Source of the DNA: Streptomyces sp. cf386
Lineage (GTDB): Bacteria > Actinomycetota > Actinomycetes > Streptomycetales > Streptomycetaceae
Assembly (NCBI RefSeq): GCF_900103585.1
Contig: NZ_FNHV01000006.1
Span: 310,001-374,000, forward strand
Length of the DNA stretch: 64,000 nucleotides
Reading direction: 5' to 3'
Made by a program: the position numbers and the translations under genes. How positions within the stretch are numbered: position 1 is the first letter of the stretch; each line of letters opens with the position of its first letter. The notes beneath the pieces are model-generated. The model worked only from the letters and a program-made list of their open reading frames with translations. It had not been told where the DNA came from and ran no database searches. Positions 8,528-16,740 of this stretch are shown here, piece by piece.

Positions 8528-9522
8528 AGCGCACCTCCCTCGTTCTCCCGCTTGCGGCCCGTCCCGACCCGCAACCGCGAGGCCGCGCGGGGGTCGAGGG
8601 CCGTGCGTACGCCGTCGCCGAGCACGGTGAGGGCGAGGACGGTCACGAACAGCGCGCCCGCGGGCAGCAGCAGATACTGCGGTGCCGCCTGGTACCAGAC
8701 GTCCGCGGAGGTGAGCATCTGCCCCCAGGAGGGCGTCGGCGGCTTCACGCCCACGCCGAGGAAGGACAGGGCCGCCTCGACGGTGATGTTGGTCGGGACG
8801 AGGATCGCCGCGAAGGTGATGACCGGGGCCGCGAGTCCGGGAAGCAGTTCGCGGCGCGCGATCCGGACGGTGCCCCAGCCGCTGAGCCGGGCGGCGGCGA
8901 CGTAGTCGAGCTGTTTGAGGGTGAGCGTCTGCGCGCGCACCATCTTGGCGAGCGTGCCCCAGCCGGAGACCAGCCCGACGACCAGCGCGACCAGGACGGG
9001 GCGCGGGAAGCTCGTGGGCACGATGGCGAGCAGGGCGAGCGCGACGACCATCAGGGGCATCGCCACGAAGATGTCGGCGACCCGGGTCAGGACGAGGTCC
9101 ACCCAGCGGTTGCCCAGCCCGGCCGCGACGCCGATGACGATGCCCAGCAGGAGCTGCACGACCGTCGCCGCCAGCGCGACCCCGAGCGACACGCGCGCGC
9201 CGTAGACCAGCCGCGCGAACAGATCGCGCCCGGTCTGCGGTTCGACGCCGAGCCAGTGGTCGCCGCTGATGCCCCCGAACGACCCGATGGGCACGCCCCC
9301 GCGCGCGGAGTCGACGAGCGACGGGTGGTAGGTGGTCGGGTCCTGACCCTCGATCGCGGTGAGCAGCGGCGCGGCGAGCGCGACCAGGACGAGCAGCGCG
9401 ACGACGACCGCCGCGACGAGGGCGGCGCGCTGCGTCCGCAGCCGCCGCCAGAACGGACGAGCCCCCGAGGCCCCCGGAGCGGACGCCCCGGGAGCCTCGA
9501 CGGCGAGAACTGCCTCACTCAC
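8524..9522 (-). CDS. oligopeptide ABC transporter permease (DppC type)
   Basis: A 332-aa permease with a proline-rich cytosolic N-terminus, a first membrane helix near residue 35 and the EAA loop (VAAARLSGWGTVRIARRELLPGLAAPV) near residue 210. This is the DppC/OppC architecture, with the large extracellular loop after the first helix. It starts at GTG four bases after the binding-protein stop and overlaps the next permease by 4 bp. It functions with the adjacent DppB-type permease, the fused ATPase and the lipoprotein. Confidence 0.92.
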   Translation of the reverse strand: MSEAVLAVEAPGASAPGASGARPFWRRLRTQRAALVAAVVVALLVLVALAAPLLTAIEGQDPTTYHPSLVDSARGGVPIGSFGGISGDHWLGVEPQTGRDLFARLVYGARVSLGVALAATVVQLLLGIVIGVAAGLGNRWVDLVLTRVADIFVAMPLMVVALALLAIVPTSFPRPVLVALVVGLVSGWGTLAKMVRAQTLTLKQLDYVAAARLSGWGTVRIARRELLPGLAAPVITFAAILVPTNITVEAALSFLGVGVKPPTPSWGQMLTSADVWYQAAPQYLLLPAGALFVTVLALTVLGDGVRTALDPRAASRLRVGTGRKRENEGGAL

Positions 9523-9526
9523 GGCG

Positions 9527-11245
9527 CTACTTCACCGCGACCTGGGAGATGTCCAGCACACCGGTCCAGTCACTGATGACGACGTTCTTGATGTCCTCGC
9601 CGTACAGCCGCTTGTAGACCGGGTGGAACAGCGGCACGGTCAGCGCCTGCTCGCCGATCTTCTTGTCCAGCGCACCCCACCGCTTGGCGGCGGCGTCCAG
9701 ATCGGTCAACTTGTTGATCGCGTCGATTTCGGCATTGACCGACTTGTCATCGAGCAGGCCCGTGTTGAAGTTCGCGCCGTCCTTGACGATCTGCCGACCA
9801 TCGAAGATCGGCGCGAGGAAGGGACCGCCGGAGGGCCAGTCGGCACCCCAGTGCGCGAGGAAGAAGCCTGGCTCGGTCTTCACGTTGTGGATCTTGTCGG
9901 AGTAGTCGTTCTCCTCCAGACCCTGGAGCTTGACCGTGATGCCGGCCTTCTTCAGCGCGTCCTGGATCGCGGTCGCGATCTCGGGGCTGGTCTCGAAGTC
10001 CTGGGCGTTGGAGTGGGTCAGGGTGACGGTCAGTCCGTTCGCGTGACCGGCCTCCTTCAGCAGCTCCTTGGCCTTGGCCGGGTCACCGGCCTTGCCCGCC
10101 GGGAAGTGGTCGTACGCCGTGTAGCCGAAGGACTTCTGGTCCGGCAGGAAGGTGGTGGCGGACTCGGCCAGCGCGGAGCCACCCGCGGCGTTGACCACGG
10201 ACGACCGGTCGATGGCGTACGAGATCGCCTGCCGCACCTTGGCGTTGTCGAACGGCTTGACCGTCGGGTTGAAGGCGATGTAGTTGGTGTAGCCGAAGTG
10301 CCCGGTACCGACACGAGCGGCCAGCTCCTTGTCACCGGTCACCTTGGCCAGCTCGGCGGGCCCGAGGTTGGTGTCCGTGGTGACCGCGGCGGCGTCCACG
10401 CCCTGGGACGAGGACAGCCGCTGGTTGATCACGGACGAGTCGAGCCCGGACCGCACGTCGATCTTGTCGGGGTACGCCTTGCGCTCGTCGTCCGTCGAGG
10501 CGGACCAGTGCGTGTTGCGCTCCAGGACGAGGTGCTCACCGTCGTTCTCGTTCTTGACGACCTTGTACGGCCCCGACGAGACCGGGTGCTCCTCGTACTT
10601 CGTACCGGTGTCCTTGTCCTTCGGCACCGGCGTGAACTGCGTCTGCGTGGCGAGGTAGGGGAACTCGCCCTCGGGCTTGTTGAGATGGAAGACGATGGTC
10701 CGCTCGTCCGGCGTCTCGATCGCGGACAGGCCCTTCTTGTCCTTGTACGGCCCCTGGTAGTCGGCCGCGCCGACCAGCCAGTCCCTCAAGTAGGGGGCGC
10801 CGCCGGACAGTTCGGGGGCGAAGGAGCGCTCAATGCCGTACTTGATGCCGGCCGAGGTGATCGGGGTGCCGTCCTCGTACTTCAGCCCCTCCTTGAGGGT
10901 GTACGTCCACACCGTCGCGTCCTTGTTCGGGCGCCCGGTGTCGGTGGCGAGGTCGGGGACGACCTCGGCGCCGGTCTCGCCGTTCTCGCGGTTGCGGGTG
11001 GTGAGGGTGCGGAAGACGAGCGAAGGGACGTTTCCGCCGCCGGAGGTGTACAGACGGGCGGGGTCGAAGTCCTGCTGCGGATCGCGGTTCAGGACCGTGA
11101 GCGTGCCGCCCTTGTGGGGCGTGGAGTCGCCGCCGGCACTCTTGGCATCGTTGTCGTCAGGCCCGCAGGCGGCGGCGCCCGCTGCCACGACCAGGCTGAC
11201 GGTTGCCGCGGCCACGCGGCGCGCTATGACGGACGGTTGACGCAT
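9527..11245 (-). CDS. peptide ABC transporter substrate-binding lipoprotein
   Basis: A 572-aa family 5 extracellular solute-binding protein. The ATG at 11245 is chosen over an upstream start because a basic n-region (MRQPSVIARR) leads directly into a hydrophobic segment and a Cys near residue 24 (AAACG), a relaxed lipobox; GAGAGG lies nine bases upstream. The mature part has the family pattern GGTLTVLNRDPQQDFDPARLYTSG and ends DISQVAVK. It delivers peptides to the downstream permeases. Its mRNA probably starts about 290 bases upstream at a leader-peptide gene. A 6-bp hairpin (11271-11287) sits just before the ribosome site. Confidence 0.9.
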   Translation of the reverse strand: MRQPSVIARRVAAATVSLVVAAGAAACGPDDNDAKSAGGDSTPHKGGTLTVLNRDPQQDFDPARLYTSGGGNVPSLVFRTLTTRNRENGETGAEVVPDLATDTGRPNKDATVWTYTLKEGLKYEDGTPITSAGIKYGIERSFAPELSGGAPYLRDWLVGAADYQGPYKDKKGLSAIETPDERTIVFHLNKPEGEFPYLATQTQFTPVPKDKDTGTKYEEHPVSSGPYKVVKNENDGEHLVLERNTHWSASTDDERKAYPDKIDVRSGLDSSVINQRLSSSQGVDAAAVTTDTNLGPAELAKVTGDKELAARVGTGHFGYTNYIAFNPTVKPFDNAKVRQAISYAIDRSSVVNAAGGSALAESATTFLPDQKSFGYTAYDHFPAGKAGDPAKAKELLKEAGHANGLTVTLTHSNAQDFETSPEIATAIQDALKKAGITVKLQGLEENDYSDKIHNVKTEPGFFLAHWGADWPSGGPFLAPIFDGRQIVKDGANFNTGLLDDKSVNAEIDAINKLTDLDAAAKRWGALDKKIGEQALTVPLFHPVYKRLYGEDIKNVVISDWTGVLDISQVAVK

Positions 11246-11312
11246 CGGAGACGACCTCTCGGAATGATGAGTCTCGAATAGCGAGACAGATTGACGCGGA
11301 GTGAGACGGAAA

Positions 11313-11330
11313 GGGGCAGACATCCGCCCC
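11313..11330 (-). promoter_or_regulatory. weak hairpin in the leader between leader peptide and binding-protein gene
   Basis: A GGGGC/GCCCC stem with a wobble extension and a 6-nt loop, followed by CTTTCC on the minus strand. It lies between the leader peptide stop and the importer start, where an attenuator would act. The stem is short, so its role as a terminator is only a possibility. Confidence 0.25.
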
Positions 11331-11439
11331 GGCGTCAGGTCGTCGAAACCCCTGGACGAGCCGCGGGATCAGAGACCCGTCGGCGACTCACAGGAGTGGC
11401 AAGAAAGAAGATCGCGACGCGAACGCCAGGCGGCGGGCG

Positions 11440-11532
11440 TCAGCGACAGTGAATGTCGGCCACGCACAGAGCGGTCACACCAATGAGCGCCAGCTCGATG
11501 GCGGCGCGAGAGGAGGTGTGACGGGTCGACAT
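11440..11532 (-). CDS. leaderless Cys-containing leader peptide
   Basis: A 30-residue frame beginning MSTRHTSSRAAIELAL and ending in CVADIHCR then TGA. The ATG is the eighth base after a -10 element, so transcription would start at the A of ATG, and there is no ribosome site. This matches the known class of leaderless Cys-rich leader peptides that act as cysteine-responsive attenuators of sulfur-uptake operons in mycobacteria (Ms4533A-type families end similarly, from memory). It precedes the peptide-importer operon by about 195 nt. Both Cys codons lie in the last eight codons. Function is inferred. Confidence 0.6.
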   Translation of the reverse strand: MSTRHTSSRAAIELALIGVTALCVADIHCR

Positions 11533-11568
11533 GTGCAGAAATATGTACGAACAAGCTGCACATGTCAA
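11528..11568 (-). promoter_or_regulatory. near-consensus promoter framed by an 11-bp inverted repeat
   Basis: On the minus strand TTGACA (11563-11568) is followed by a 17-bp spacer and CATATT (11540-11545), then seven bases to the leader-peptide ATG. Perfect 11-bp arms (GACATGTGCAG, 11528-11538 and 11556-11566, 17-bp gap) overlap the -35 element and the start site. That is the layout of a repressor operator. It could also fold as a hairpin after the DUF3152 gene, but the loop is large and AT-rich for a terminator. Confidence 0.6.
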
Positions 11569-11588
11569 TGTGACGTGTGAGTCATCCG

Positions 11589-13334
11589 TCAACTCCCGGG
11601 ATACGCCCAGGGATTGGCCCGGCAGTGGATTCCATTGCGGTCGAGGAACTTGGTCTGCTGCTGCATGACGGGCGCGAGGTCGCCGTCCTTGTCGCAGGTG
11701 ACATGGGGGAAGCCGAGCCGGTGGCCGACCTCGTGGTTGATCAGCATCTGCCGGTACGCGTATATCTGGTCACCGTATGTCTCCGACCCCTGCGCCCATC
11801 TGTACGCGTTGATCATCACGCGCTCGGTGGCGGTCGAGTTGCACGAGACGTTGTCCTCGGTGGTGTCGAGTCCGGACTTGGCGCACCAGTCGGCGGTGGT
11901 GCCGGGGCTGGCCAGCGTGATCACGAATTTGGGCGTGCCGGAGTAGATGCGCTCGAAGGTGCGGGCGCCGTTGTGTGCCCAGCTCCGGTCGTCGTTGAGG
12001 GTCTTCTGCACGGCCTCGGCGAAGAGTTCGGCGTCAAGGCCGAGCCCCTGCTCCACATCCACGCGATAAGTGATCTTCTGCCCCGTGCCGGGCGCCTTGG
12101 CGATCCCCGGGACAGCATCGAACTTCCCCGAGCCCTTGAGCTTCGCGCTGAGCGCGTACTTCTCGCCCATCGCCTGCTCATACGTCAGCGGCGTCGCGCT
12201 CGGCGAACCGGACGGCGTCGGCAGCCCGCCCCCGCCCGAGGCCGGGTCACGGGCGTCCCGCGCCTGATCGGTGGCGGACTGTGACTGTACGTCGCTGTCG
12301 TCCCGCCCCTTCGTGACCTGCCCGGCGACCACGACGGCCAGCACGGTCACGACGGCGGCGGCCGCGATGCCGGTGAAGGCCCGGCCCTTGGCGCCCTTCG
12401 CCGGCACGGGCTCGCCGGTCGGCGGGGCGTCGTCGTCACGGTCGGTGTCGTTCGGGACGCCGACACCGGTCCCGGGATCCCAGTCGGTGACGGAGCCGTA
12501 CGGGTCGGCGGCGTGCCCGGAGTCGGACGTACGGGGCGCGAAGACGTCGACGTCCCCACCGAAGGCGTCGACGTAGTCCTGCCGAGGCCCTTCGGACGGC
12601 GGTGCCTGCCGGGGCCGCGGCAGGGGAACCCCGGTCCCGGGCGGAGCGCCGGCCGGCGCGGGACCGCCCTGGGCGACCCCGGGCTGCCCCCTCAACTCGC
12701 CCCAGCCACCACCGGCTTCACGCTGCTCGGGGTGGCCGCCGCGTATCAGAGGGGTGCCATGGGCGGGGGTGCCGTCAGGGAGACGGGGGACCCCGTGCGC
12801 GGGCGTGCCGTCGGGGAACCTCGGCATGCCATGGGCGGGCGTGCCGTCGGGCAGCCCCGGGAAGCCGTGCGCGGGCGTGCCGTCGGGGAACCTCGGGAAG
12901 CCATGGGCAGGCGTGCCGTCAGGGAACCCCGGGAAGCCGTGCGCAGGCGTCCCGTCGGGCAGCCGCGGTACCCCCTGCGCGGGAGTGCCGTCCTGGAAGC
13001 CACGCCCTCCGTACGCCGGGGGCCCACCCGCCGGCATCCCCGGCCGGCCGGGCGCCTGGCCTGGCACCCGGCGACCGCCGGGCCCACCGGGCTGTCCGCC
13101 GGGGCCACCTGGCCCGCCCGGACCACCGGACTGCGGCCAAGCTCCCTGGCCCGCCCCTGGCGCCATCCCCGGCCGGGAAGCCGGAGCCCTGCCAGGGCCG
13201 GGGCCCGGGCCCGGCGCAGACGGTCCCCGCCGGTCCGCGCCCGCCTCCGGCTGTGCTCCCCGAGAGCCCTGTCGTGCAGTTGTGTCCGCGGTGTCCCGCT
13301 TGGCGGCGGAACCGCGGCGGCTGTGCCGTCCCAC
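11589..13334 (-). CDS. DUF3152 membrane-anchored metalloprotease-like protein
   Basis: A 581-aa protein. The first ~310 residues are Pro/Gly-rich, with seven copies of a 12-residue repeat starting DGTPAHG. One membrane helix (AFTGIAAAAVVTVLAVVVAG) lies near residue 318. The C-terminal ~200 residues are the DUF3152 domain with the zinc-protease-like motif HEVGHRLGFPH near residue 533, so the domain is expected outside the cell. No substrate is known to me. It lies nine bases downstream of an alpha/beta hydrolase gene on the same strand, probably co-transcribed. Confidence 0.85.
   Translation of the reverse strand: MGRHSRRGSAAKRDTADTTARQGSRGAQPEAGADRRGPSAPGPGPGPGRAPASRPGMAPGAGQGAWPQSGGPGGPGGPGGQPGGPGGRRVPGQAPGRPGMPAGGPPAYGGRGFQDGTPAQGVPRLPDGTPAHGFPGFPDGTPAHGFPRFPDGTPAHGFPGLPDGTPAHGMPRFPDGTPAHGVPRLPDGTPAHGTPLIRGGHPEQREAGGGWGELRGQPGVAQGGPAPAGAPPGTGVPLPRPRQAPPSEGPRQDYVDAFGGDVDVFAPRTSDSGHAADPYGSVTDWDPGTGVGVPNDTDRDDDAPPTGEPVPAKGAKGRAFTGIAAAAVVTVLAVVVAGQVTKGRDDSDVQSQSATDQARDARDPASGGGGLPTPSGSPSATPLTYEQAMGEKYALSAKLKGSGKFDAVPGIAKAPGTGQKITYRVDVEQGLGLDAELFAEAVQKTLNDDRSWAHNGARTFERIYSGTPKFVITLASPGTTADWCAKSGLDTTEDNVSCNSTATERVMINAYRWAQGSETYGDQIYAYRQMLINHEVGHRLGFPHVTCDKDGDLAPVMQQQTKFLDRNGIHCRANPWAYPGS
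12750..12992 (-). repeat. seven tandem 36-bp coding repeats in the DUF3152 gene
   Basis: In-frame tandem units encode DGTPAHGxPxxP in the cytosolic Pro/Gly-rich N-terminal region. The units are near-identical with substitutions mainly at three codons, so the array probably varies in copy number between strains. The repeat is not part of the catalytic domain. Confidence 0.85.
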
Positions 13335-13342
13335 GTCGCGCC

Positions 13343-14359
13343 TCAGCTCCCCGCGCTCTCGGTGACGGCGTCGTCCTCGCCCGCGACCTGCGGGTCGGCG
13401 TCCGACTCCACCGCCTCCGCGAGGAGTTCCCGGAACGCCCGGGCGACCACCTCCGGGTACTCCATCATCGCCACGTGCCCGGCCTCCGGCAGGCTCAGCA
13501 GGCGGGAGTCACGGAAGGTGCGCGCGGCCTTCTGGCTCATGCGGTGGCCGACGAGCTGGTCCCGGCCGCCGTAGATGAGCAGCGTCGGCGCCAGCACCCG
13601 CTCGGCCTGGCGCCACAGCGCGTGCTGGCCGCTCAGCGTGTAGGCGTTGACCAGTCCGCGCGCGGAACGCGTCATCGCGTCCCAGAAATACGGCAGTTGC
13701 AGTCGCCGTTCCATCTCCTCGACCGCGTTGCGGAGCGCCTCGGACGACACCCGCCCGGGGTCGCCGTAGCACAGGTGCAGCACGCCACGGACCCGCTGCT
13801 CGGCCGTCCACTGCCTGGTGAAGCGGGTGAAGAGTGCCGTCACGCCGGGCACCGCGAGCAGCGCCGTGGGCACGGCGGTGCGCTGGACGCGGATCTCGGG
13901 CAGCGCGGGCGACACGAGGGTGAGCGAACGGACCAGGTCGGGGCGCACCGCGGCGACCCGTGTCGTGACCGCTCCGCCGAGCGAGTTGCCGAAGAGGTGG
14001 ACGGGGCCGCGGTCGGAGGCGTCCAGATAGCGGATCACCGCGCGTGCGTGCGCGGTGATCGAGTAGTCGCCGTCATCCGGCGGTGGCGAGTCTCCGAAGC
14101 CCGGCAGGTCGACGGCCTCACCGTCGACGTGGCCCTCGAGCTGCTGCATCAGCGCCGACCAGTTCTGCGAGGAGCCGCCGAGCCCATGGACGTACAGCGC
14201 GGGCGGAAGCCCCTCGCGCGCGGGCGGTCTCGAACGCACCGTCAGCGTGATCCCCGGCAGCCCGACCGATCGAAGCCGCTCCCCTTCGGCGACCCTTACG
14301 GTCGCCACCTTGGGGAGCACATTGGCGGCCGACACGGACGGCAGCTCGGTCGAAGACAT
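13343..14359 (-). CDS. alpha/beta hydrolase
   Basis: A 338-aa alpha/beta-hydrolase-fold enzyme. The oxyanion region YVHGLGGSSQNW is near residue 56, the nucleophile elbow GNSLGG near residue 124, an Asp in YGGRDQLVG near 270 and the His in PEAGHVAMMEYP near 298, completing a Ser-Asp-His triad. Substrate is unknown; the closest general class is the esterase/haloperoxidase-like group. The acidic tail is low complexity. It starts at ATG and precedes the DUF3152 gene by nine bases. Confidence 0.85.
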   Translation of the reverse strand: MSSTELPSVSAANVLPKVATVRVAEGERLRSVGLPGITLTVRSRPPAREGLPPALYVHGLGGSSQNWSALMQQLEGHVDGEAVDLPGFGDSPPPDDGDYSITAHARAVIRYLDASDRGPVHLFGNSLGGAVTTRVAAVRPDLVRSLTLVSPALPEIRVQRTAVPTALLAVPGVTALFTRFTRQWTAEQRVRGVLHLCYGDPGRVSSEALRNAVEEMERRLQLPYFWDAMTRSARGLVNAYTLSGQHALWRQAERVLAPTLLIYGGRDQLVGHRMSQKAARTFRDSRLLSLPEAGHVAMMEYPEVVARAFRELLAEAVESDADPQVAGEDDAVTESAGS

Positions 14360-14609
14360 GCGGCAATGTTACGAGACGATCACGCCATGGTTCATGTGTT
14401 CGCCATCACAACTCGGCACGTACATGGCAAACATTCGGCCATGCGGGGCACGCCGGAATCGCCCGCAAATCCCCCGCATATACCCCGCGGATCGCATAGC
14501 GTCCCGAACCGGTGTCTCCTAGGCTCGTACGCAGGGCACCCGTATGTGGACCCCTGCTTCACCCATGGACGTCGTGCCCCACGGGGACGTTCCAGGAAGG
14601 GAGCCCGCC

Positions 14610-14834
14610 ATGGCCGTCGATCCCACCGACCCCGAGACATTCACGGACGACGACACCGAGGAAGCCGAGGAGTACGACGTCGAGGCCCCCGCGGCCGACG
14701 CGGCCGAACAGCACGCCGATGTCAGGCTCGATCGCGACGACCGGCCGACCGGCGCGAACCAGGACCGGGCCAACGAGGCCGATCTGATCGAACAGGCCCG
14801 CGTCGTCTCCATCGACGAGGACGACTACCGGTGA
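14610..14834 (+). CDS. small acidic protein of unknown function
   Basis: A 74-aa protein, strongly acidic (MAVDPTDPETFTDDDTEEAEEYDVEAP...), ending IDEDDYR. The start at 14610 has AGGAAGGGAG upstream; a longer in-frame start at 14544 lacks such a site. It has no membrane segment or Cys and I recognise no family, though similar acidic proteins are common in streptomycetes. It stands alone between a divergent hydrolase gene and the TetR gene. Confidence 0.65.
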   Translation: MAVDPTDPETFTDDDTEEAEEYDVEAPAADAAEQHADVRLDRDDRPTGANQDRANEADLIEQARVVSIDEDDYR

Positions 14835-14873
14835 ATCGACGACGGCCACCGGCGACATGTGCGCACTTGTGCG

Positions 14874-14914
14874 GCCGTTGAGCAAGAAAGTGATGCCGTT
14901 GAGCAGGAAAGAGA
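14874..14914 (+). repeat. two direct copies of a 21-bp motif upstream of the TetR gene
   Basis: GCCGTTGAGCA followed by a GAAAG-containing tail occurs twice with a 21-bp period, about 160 bp before the TetR start. A two-turn period on one face of DNA would suit a regulator, but no palindrome is evident. Confidence 0.5.
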
Positions 14915-15073
14915 CCGCTTGCTGACCGCTTCACCCCGATTTCAAACCTTCTGCGGGGCTTTCGTCGCTGTCCGGTCCGTGAAATTCTGCGCTCGCACCG
15001 CGCACACCCGGGTTACCGAAAAGTACGATGGCGACGCGGCGCACACCGCATGTGGACGACATTGGGAGGCGGC

Positions 15074-15715
15074 GTGACAGCCATCGAGCAGACAGAGGCG
15101 GCACGCCCGCGGGGCACTCGCCTGCCGCGCCGTGCCCGACGGAACCAGCTCCTGGGTGCTGCCCAGGAGGTGTTCGTCGCGCAGGGCTACCACGCTGCAG
15201 CGATGGACGACATCGCCGAGCGCGCCGGCGTGAGCAAGCCGGTGCTCTACCAGCACTTCCCGGGCAAGCTCGACCTCTATCTCGCGCTGCTGGACCAGCA
15301 CTGCGAGTCCCTCATCCAGTCCGTACGCAACGCGCTCGCGTCGACGACCGACAACAAGCAGCGCGTGCGGGCGACGATGGACGCGTACTTCGCGTACGTC
15401 GAGGACGACGGCGGCGCCTTCCGCCTGGTCTTCGAGTCGGACCTGACGAACGAGCCGGCGGTGCGCGAGCGCGTCGACAAGGTCACGAACGAGTGCGCGG
15501 AGGCGATCTGCGAGGTCATCGCCGAGGACACCGGCCTCTCGCGCGCGGAGTCGATGCTGCTCGCCTCCGGCCTCGGCGGACTCGCCCAGGTGGTGGCCCG
15601 ATCGTGGCTGCACAGCGACCGCAGCGTGCCGCGCGACCAGGCGGTGCAGCTGCTGACGTCCCTGGCGTGGCGCGGCATCGCGGGCTTCCCGCTGCACGGC
15701 ATCGAGCACCACTGA
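15074..15715 (+). CDS. TetR-family transcriptional regulator
   Basis: A 213-aa regulator. The helix-turn-helix region reads ARRNQLLGAAQEVFVAQGYHAAAMDDIAERAGVSKPVLYQHFPGKLDLYLAL, a textbook TetR DNA-binding domain at residues ~22-72, followed by an all-helical ligand domain. GTG at 15074 is preferred because GGGAGG lies six bases upstream; an earlier ATG at 15050 has no site. The mycobacterial syntenic counterpart also lies beside this conserved block. The ligand is unknown. Confidence 0.9.
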   Translation: MTAIEQTEAARPRGTRLPRRARRNQLLGAAQEVFVAQGYHAAAMDDIAERAGVSKPVLYQHFPGKLDLYLALLDQHCESLIQSVRNALASTTDNKQRVRATMDAYFAYVEDDGGAFRLVFESDLTNEPAVRERVDKVTNECAEAICEVIAEDTGLSRAESMLLASGLGGLAQVVARSWLHSDRSVPRDQAVQLLTSLAWRGIAGFPLHGIEHH

Positions 15716-15891
15716 GCCCGCGCCGCTGAGCGCGGCCGACGCGTACGCGCGTGTGCGGGGCGTTTGTTCCCGTCCACTGTTCGCTCCTGGCGTTCTTGGG
15801 CGGAGGGTGTACGTCCCCTCACCGGGCTAATGTGTGCTGGGTACGGCGCGTAAAGGTCGCGCACTTCACTGACCGTCGGAGGGACATAGCC

Positions 15892-16119
15892 GTGGAGGTC
15901 AAGATCGGCGTGCAGCACGCGCCCCGCGAGATCGTTCTGGAGAGCGGTCAGAGTGCCGAGGAGGTCGAGCGGGCGGTGTCCGAGGCGCTGGCCGGGAAGT
16001 CTCAGCTGCTGAGCCTCGTGGACGAGCACGGCCGCAAGGTCCTGGTCCCGGCCGACCGTCTCGCGTATGTGGAGCTCGGTGAGCCGGCCCCGCGCAAGGT
16101 GGGCTTCGGCGCGCTGTAG
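15892..16119 (+). CDS. DUF3107 family protein
   Basis: A 75-aa conserved actinobacterial protein (VEVKIGVQHAPREIVLESGQ... ending RKVGFGAL). GTG at 15892 has GGAGGG eight bases upstream. Function is unknown. It is followed at once by a strong perfect-stem terminator, so it is probably monocistronic. The upstream 176 bp separate it from the TetR gene. Confidence 0.9.
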   Translation: MEVKIGVQHAPREIVLESGQSAEEVERAVSEALAGKSQLLSLVDEHGRKVLVPADRLAYVELGEPAPRKVGFGAL

Positions 16120-16140
16120 CCAGCAGCGGCAGGCAGAGCA

Positions 16141-16187
16141 AGACGGGAGGGGCCCGGCGACCAACGGTCGCCGGGCCCCTCCCGTCT
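16141..16187 (+). terminator. perfect 22-bp hairpin terminator
   Basis: Arms 16141-16162 and 16166-16187 are exactly complementary around a 3-base AAC loop, 21 bp after the DUF3107 stop. There is no long T tract, as is usual in GC-rich actinobacteria. Immediately downstream are three imperfect copies of a GTATCCGTCTCC-like 12-mer. Confidence 0.9.
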
Positions 16188-16321
16188 CTGTATCCGTCTC
16201 CGTATCCGTCTCCACGGATGGCTCACAAGTCGATCACAGAGGAGGATTGCATTCCGCAGGTCAGGGGTATGACGGCCTACGACCGTTTCGAGCAGGTCGG
16301 CCATGTGGGAGGGACCCCAAC

Positions 16322-16591
16322 ATGCTCTTGGAAGCGCTCAGCTCCGCGATCCTAGGCCTGGCGCTGGCCTTGGCCGCGGCCCACCGCATGCCGCACCGCC
16401 TGCCCACCCGCTCCCTCGTCCTGCCGACAGGTGTCGCCGGCGCCCTCTTCGGCGCCTTCATCACGCACACCGCACTGGACTTCGGCAACCTCTTCGTGAT
16501 CCTCATCGGCTCGGCAGTGGTCTCCGCCGCCTCTCTCTCCCTGCTGGTACGCCCCGCGGGAAGACTGAGCCGACACTCGGCGACCGCGTAG
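16322..16591 (+). CDS. small integral membrane protein
   Basis: An 89-aa protein with two to three hydrophobic helices (LLEALSSAILGLALALAAA; LVLPTGVAGALFGAFI; LFVILIGSAVVSAASLSLLV) and a short basic tail. The ATG at 16322 has GGGAGGGA eight bases upstream; the longer open frame from 16067 crosses the terminator and is rejected. It resembles no family I can name with confidence. Confidence 0.75.
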   Translation: MLLEALSSAILGLALALAAAHRMPHRLPTRSLVLPTGVAGALFGAFITHTALDFGNLFVILIGSAVVSAASLSLLVRPAGRLSRHSATA

Positions 16592-16635
16592 ACCCTGAGG
16601 ACGACCGGCCGCCGGAAGCCTGACGGCCACGTCTC

Positions 16636-16740
16636 GACGCCGGTCCAGGCAATGTCAGCCCGTCCGGCGTTCGAGGACAAGGCCCCGCAAGGGCCGAAGC
16701 GGGGGTCTGGGGGCGGCAGCCCCCAGAGCGGGACCGCGCC
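16636..16740. repeat. dispersed Streptomyces-type intergenic repeat
   Basis: Contains CAGCCCGTCCGGCGTTCGAG, then a GGCCCCGCAAGGGCC palindrome and GGGGGCGGCAGCCCCC. The same blocks appear in the opposite orientation at 44.05-44.15 kb. It fills the gap between the convergent membrane-protein and ferritin-like genes, and its palindromes could serve as a bidirectional terminator. Confidence 0.7.

Noticed and set aside
5904..8534. 876-codon frame that would fuse a new N-terminus to the double ATPase
   Set aside because: Its first ~330 codons overlap the DppB-type permease gene out of frame; the true ATPase start is the ATGA overlap at 7532.
11528..11566. Inverted repeat as a terminator of the DUF3152 gene
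   Set aside because: The 17-bp AT-rich loop and exact placement around a promoter fit an operator better, though dual use is not excluded.
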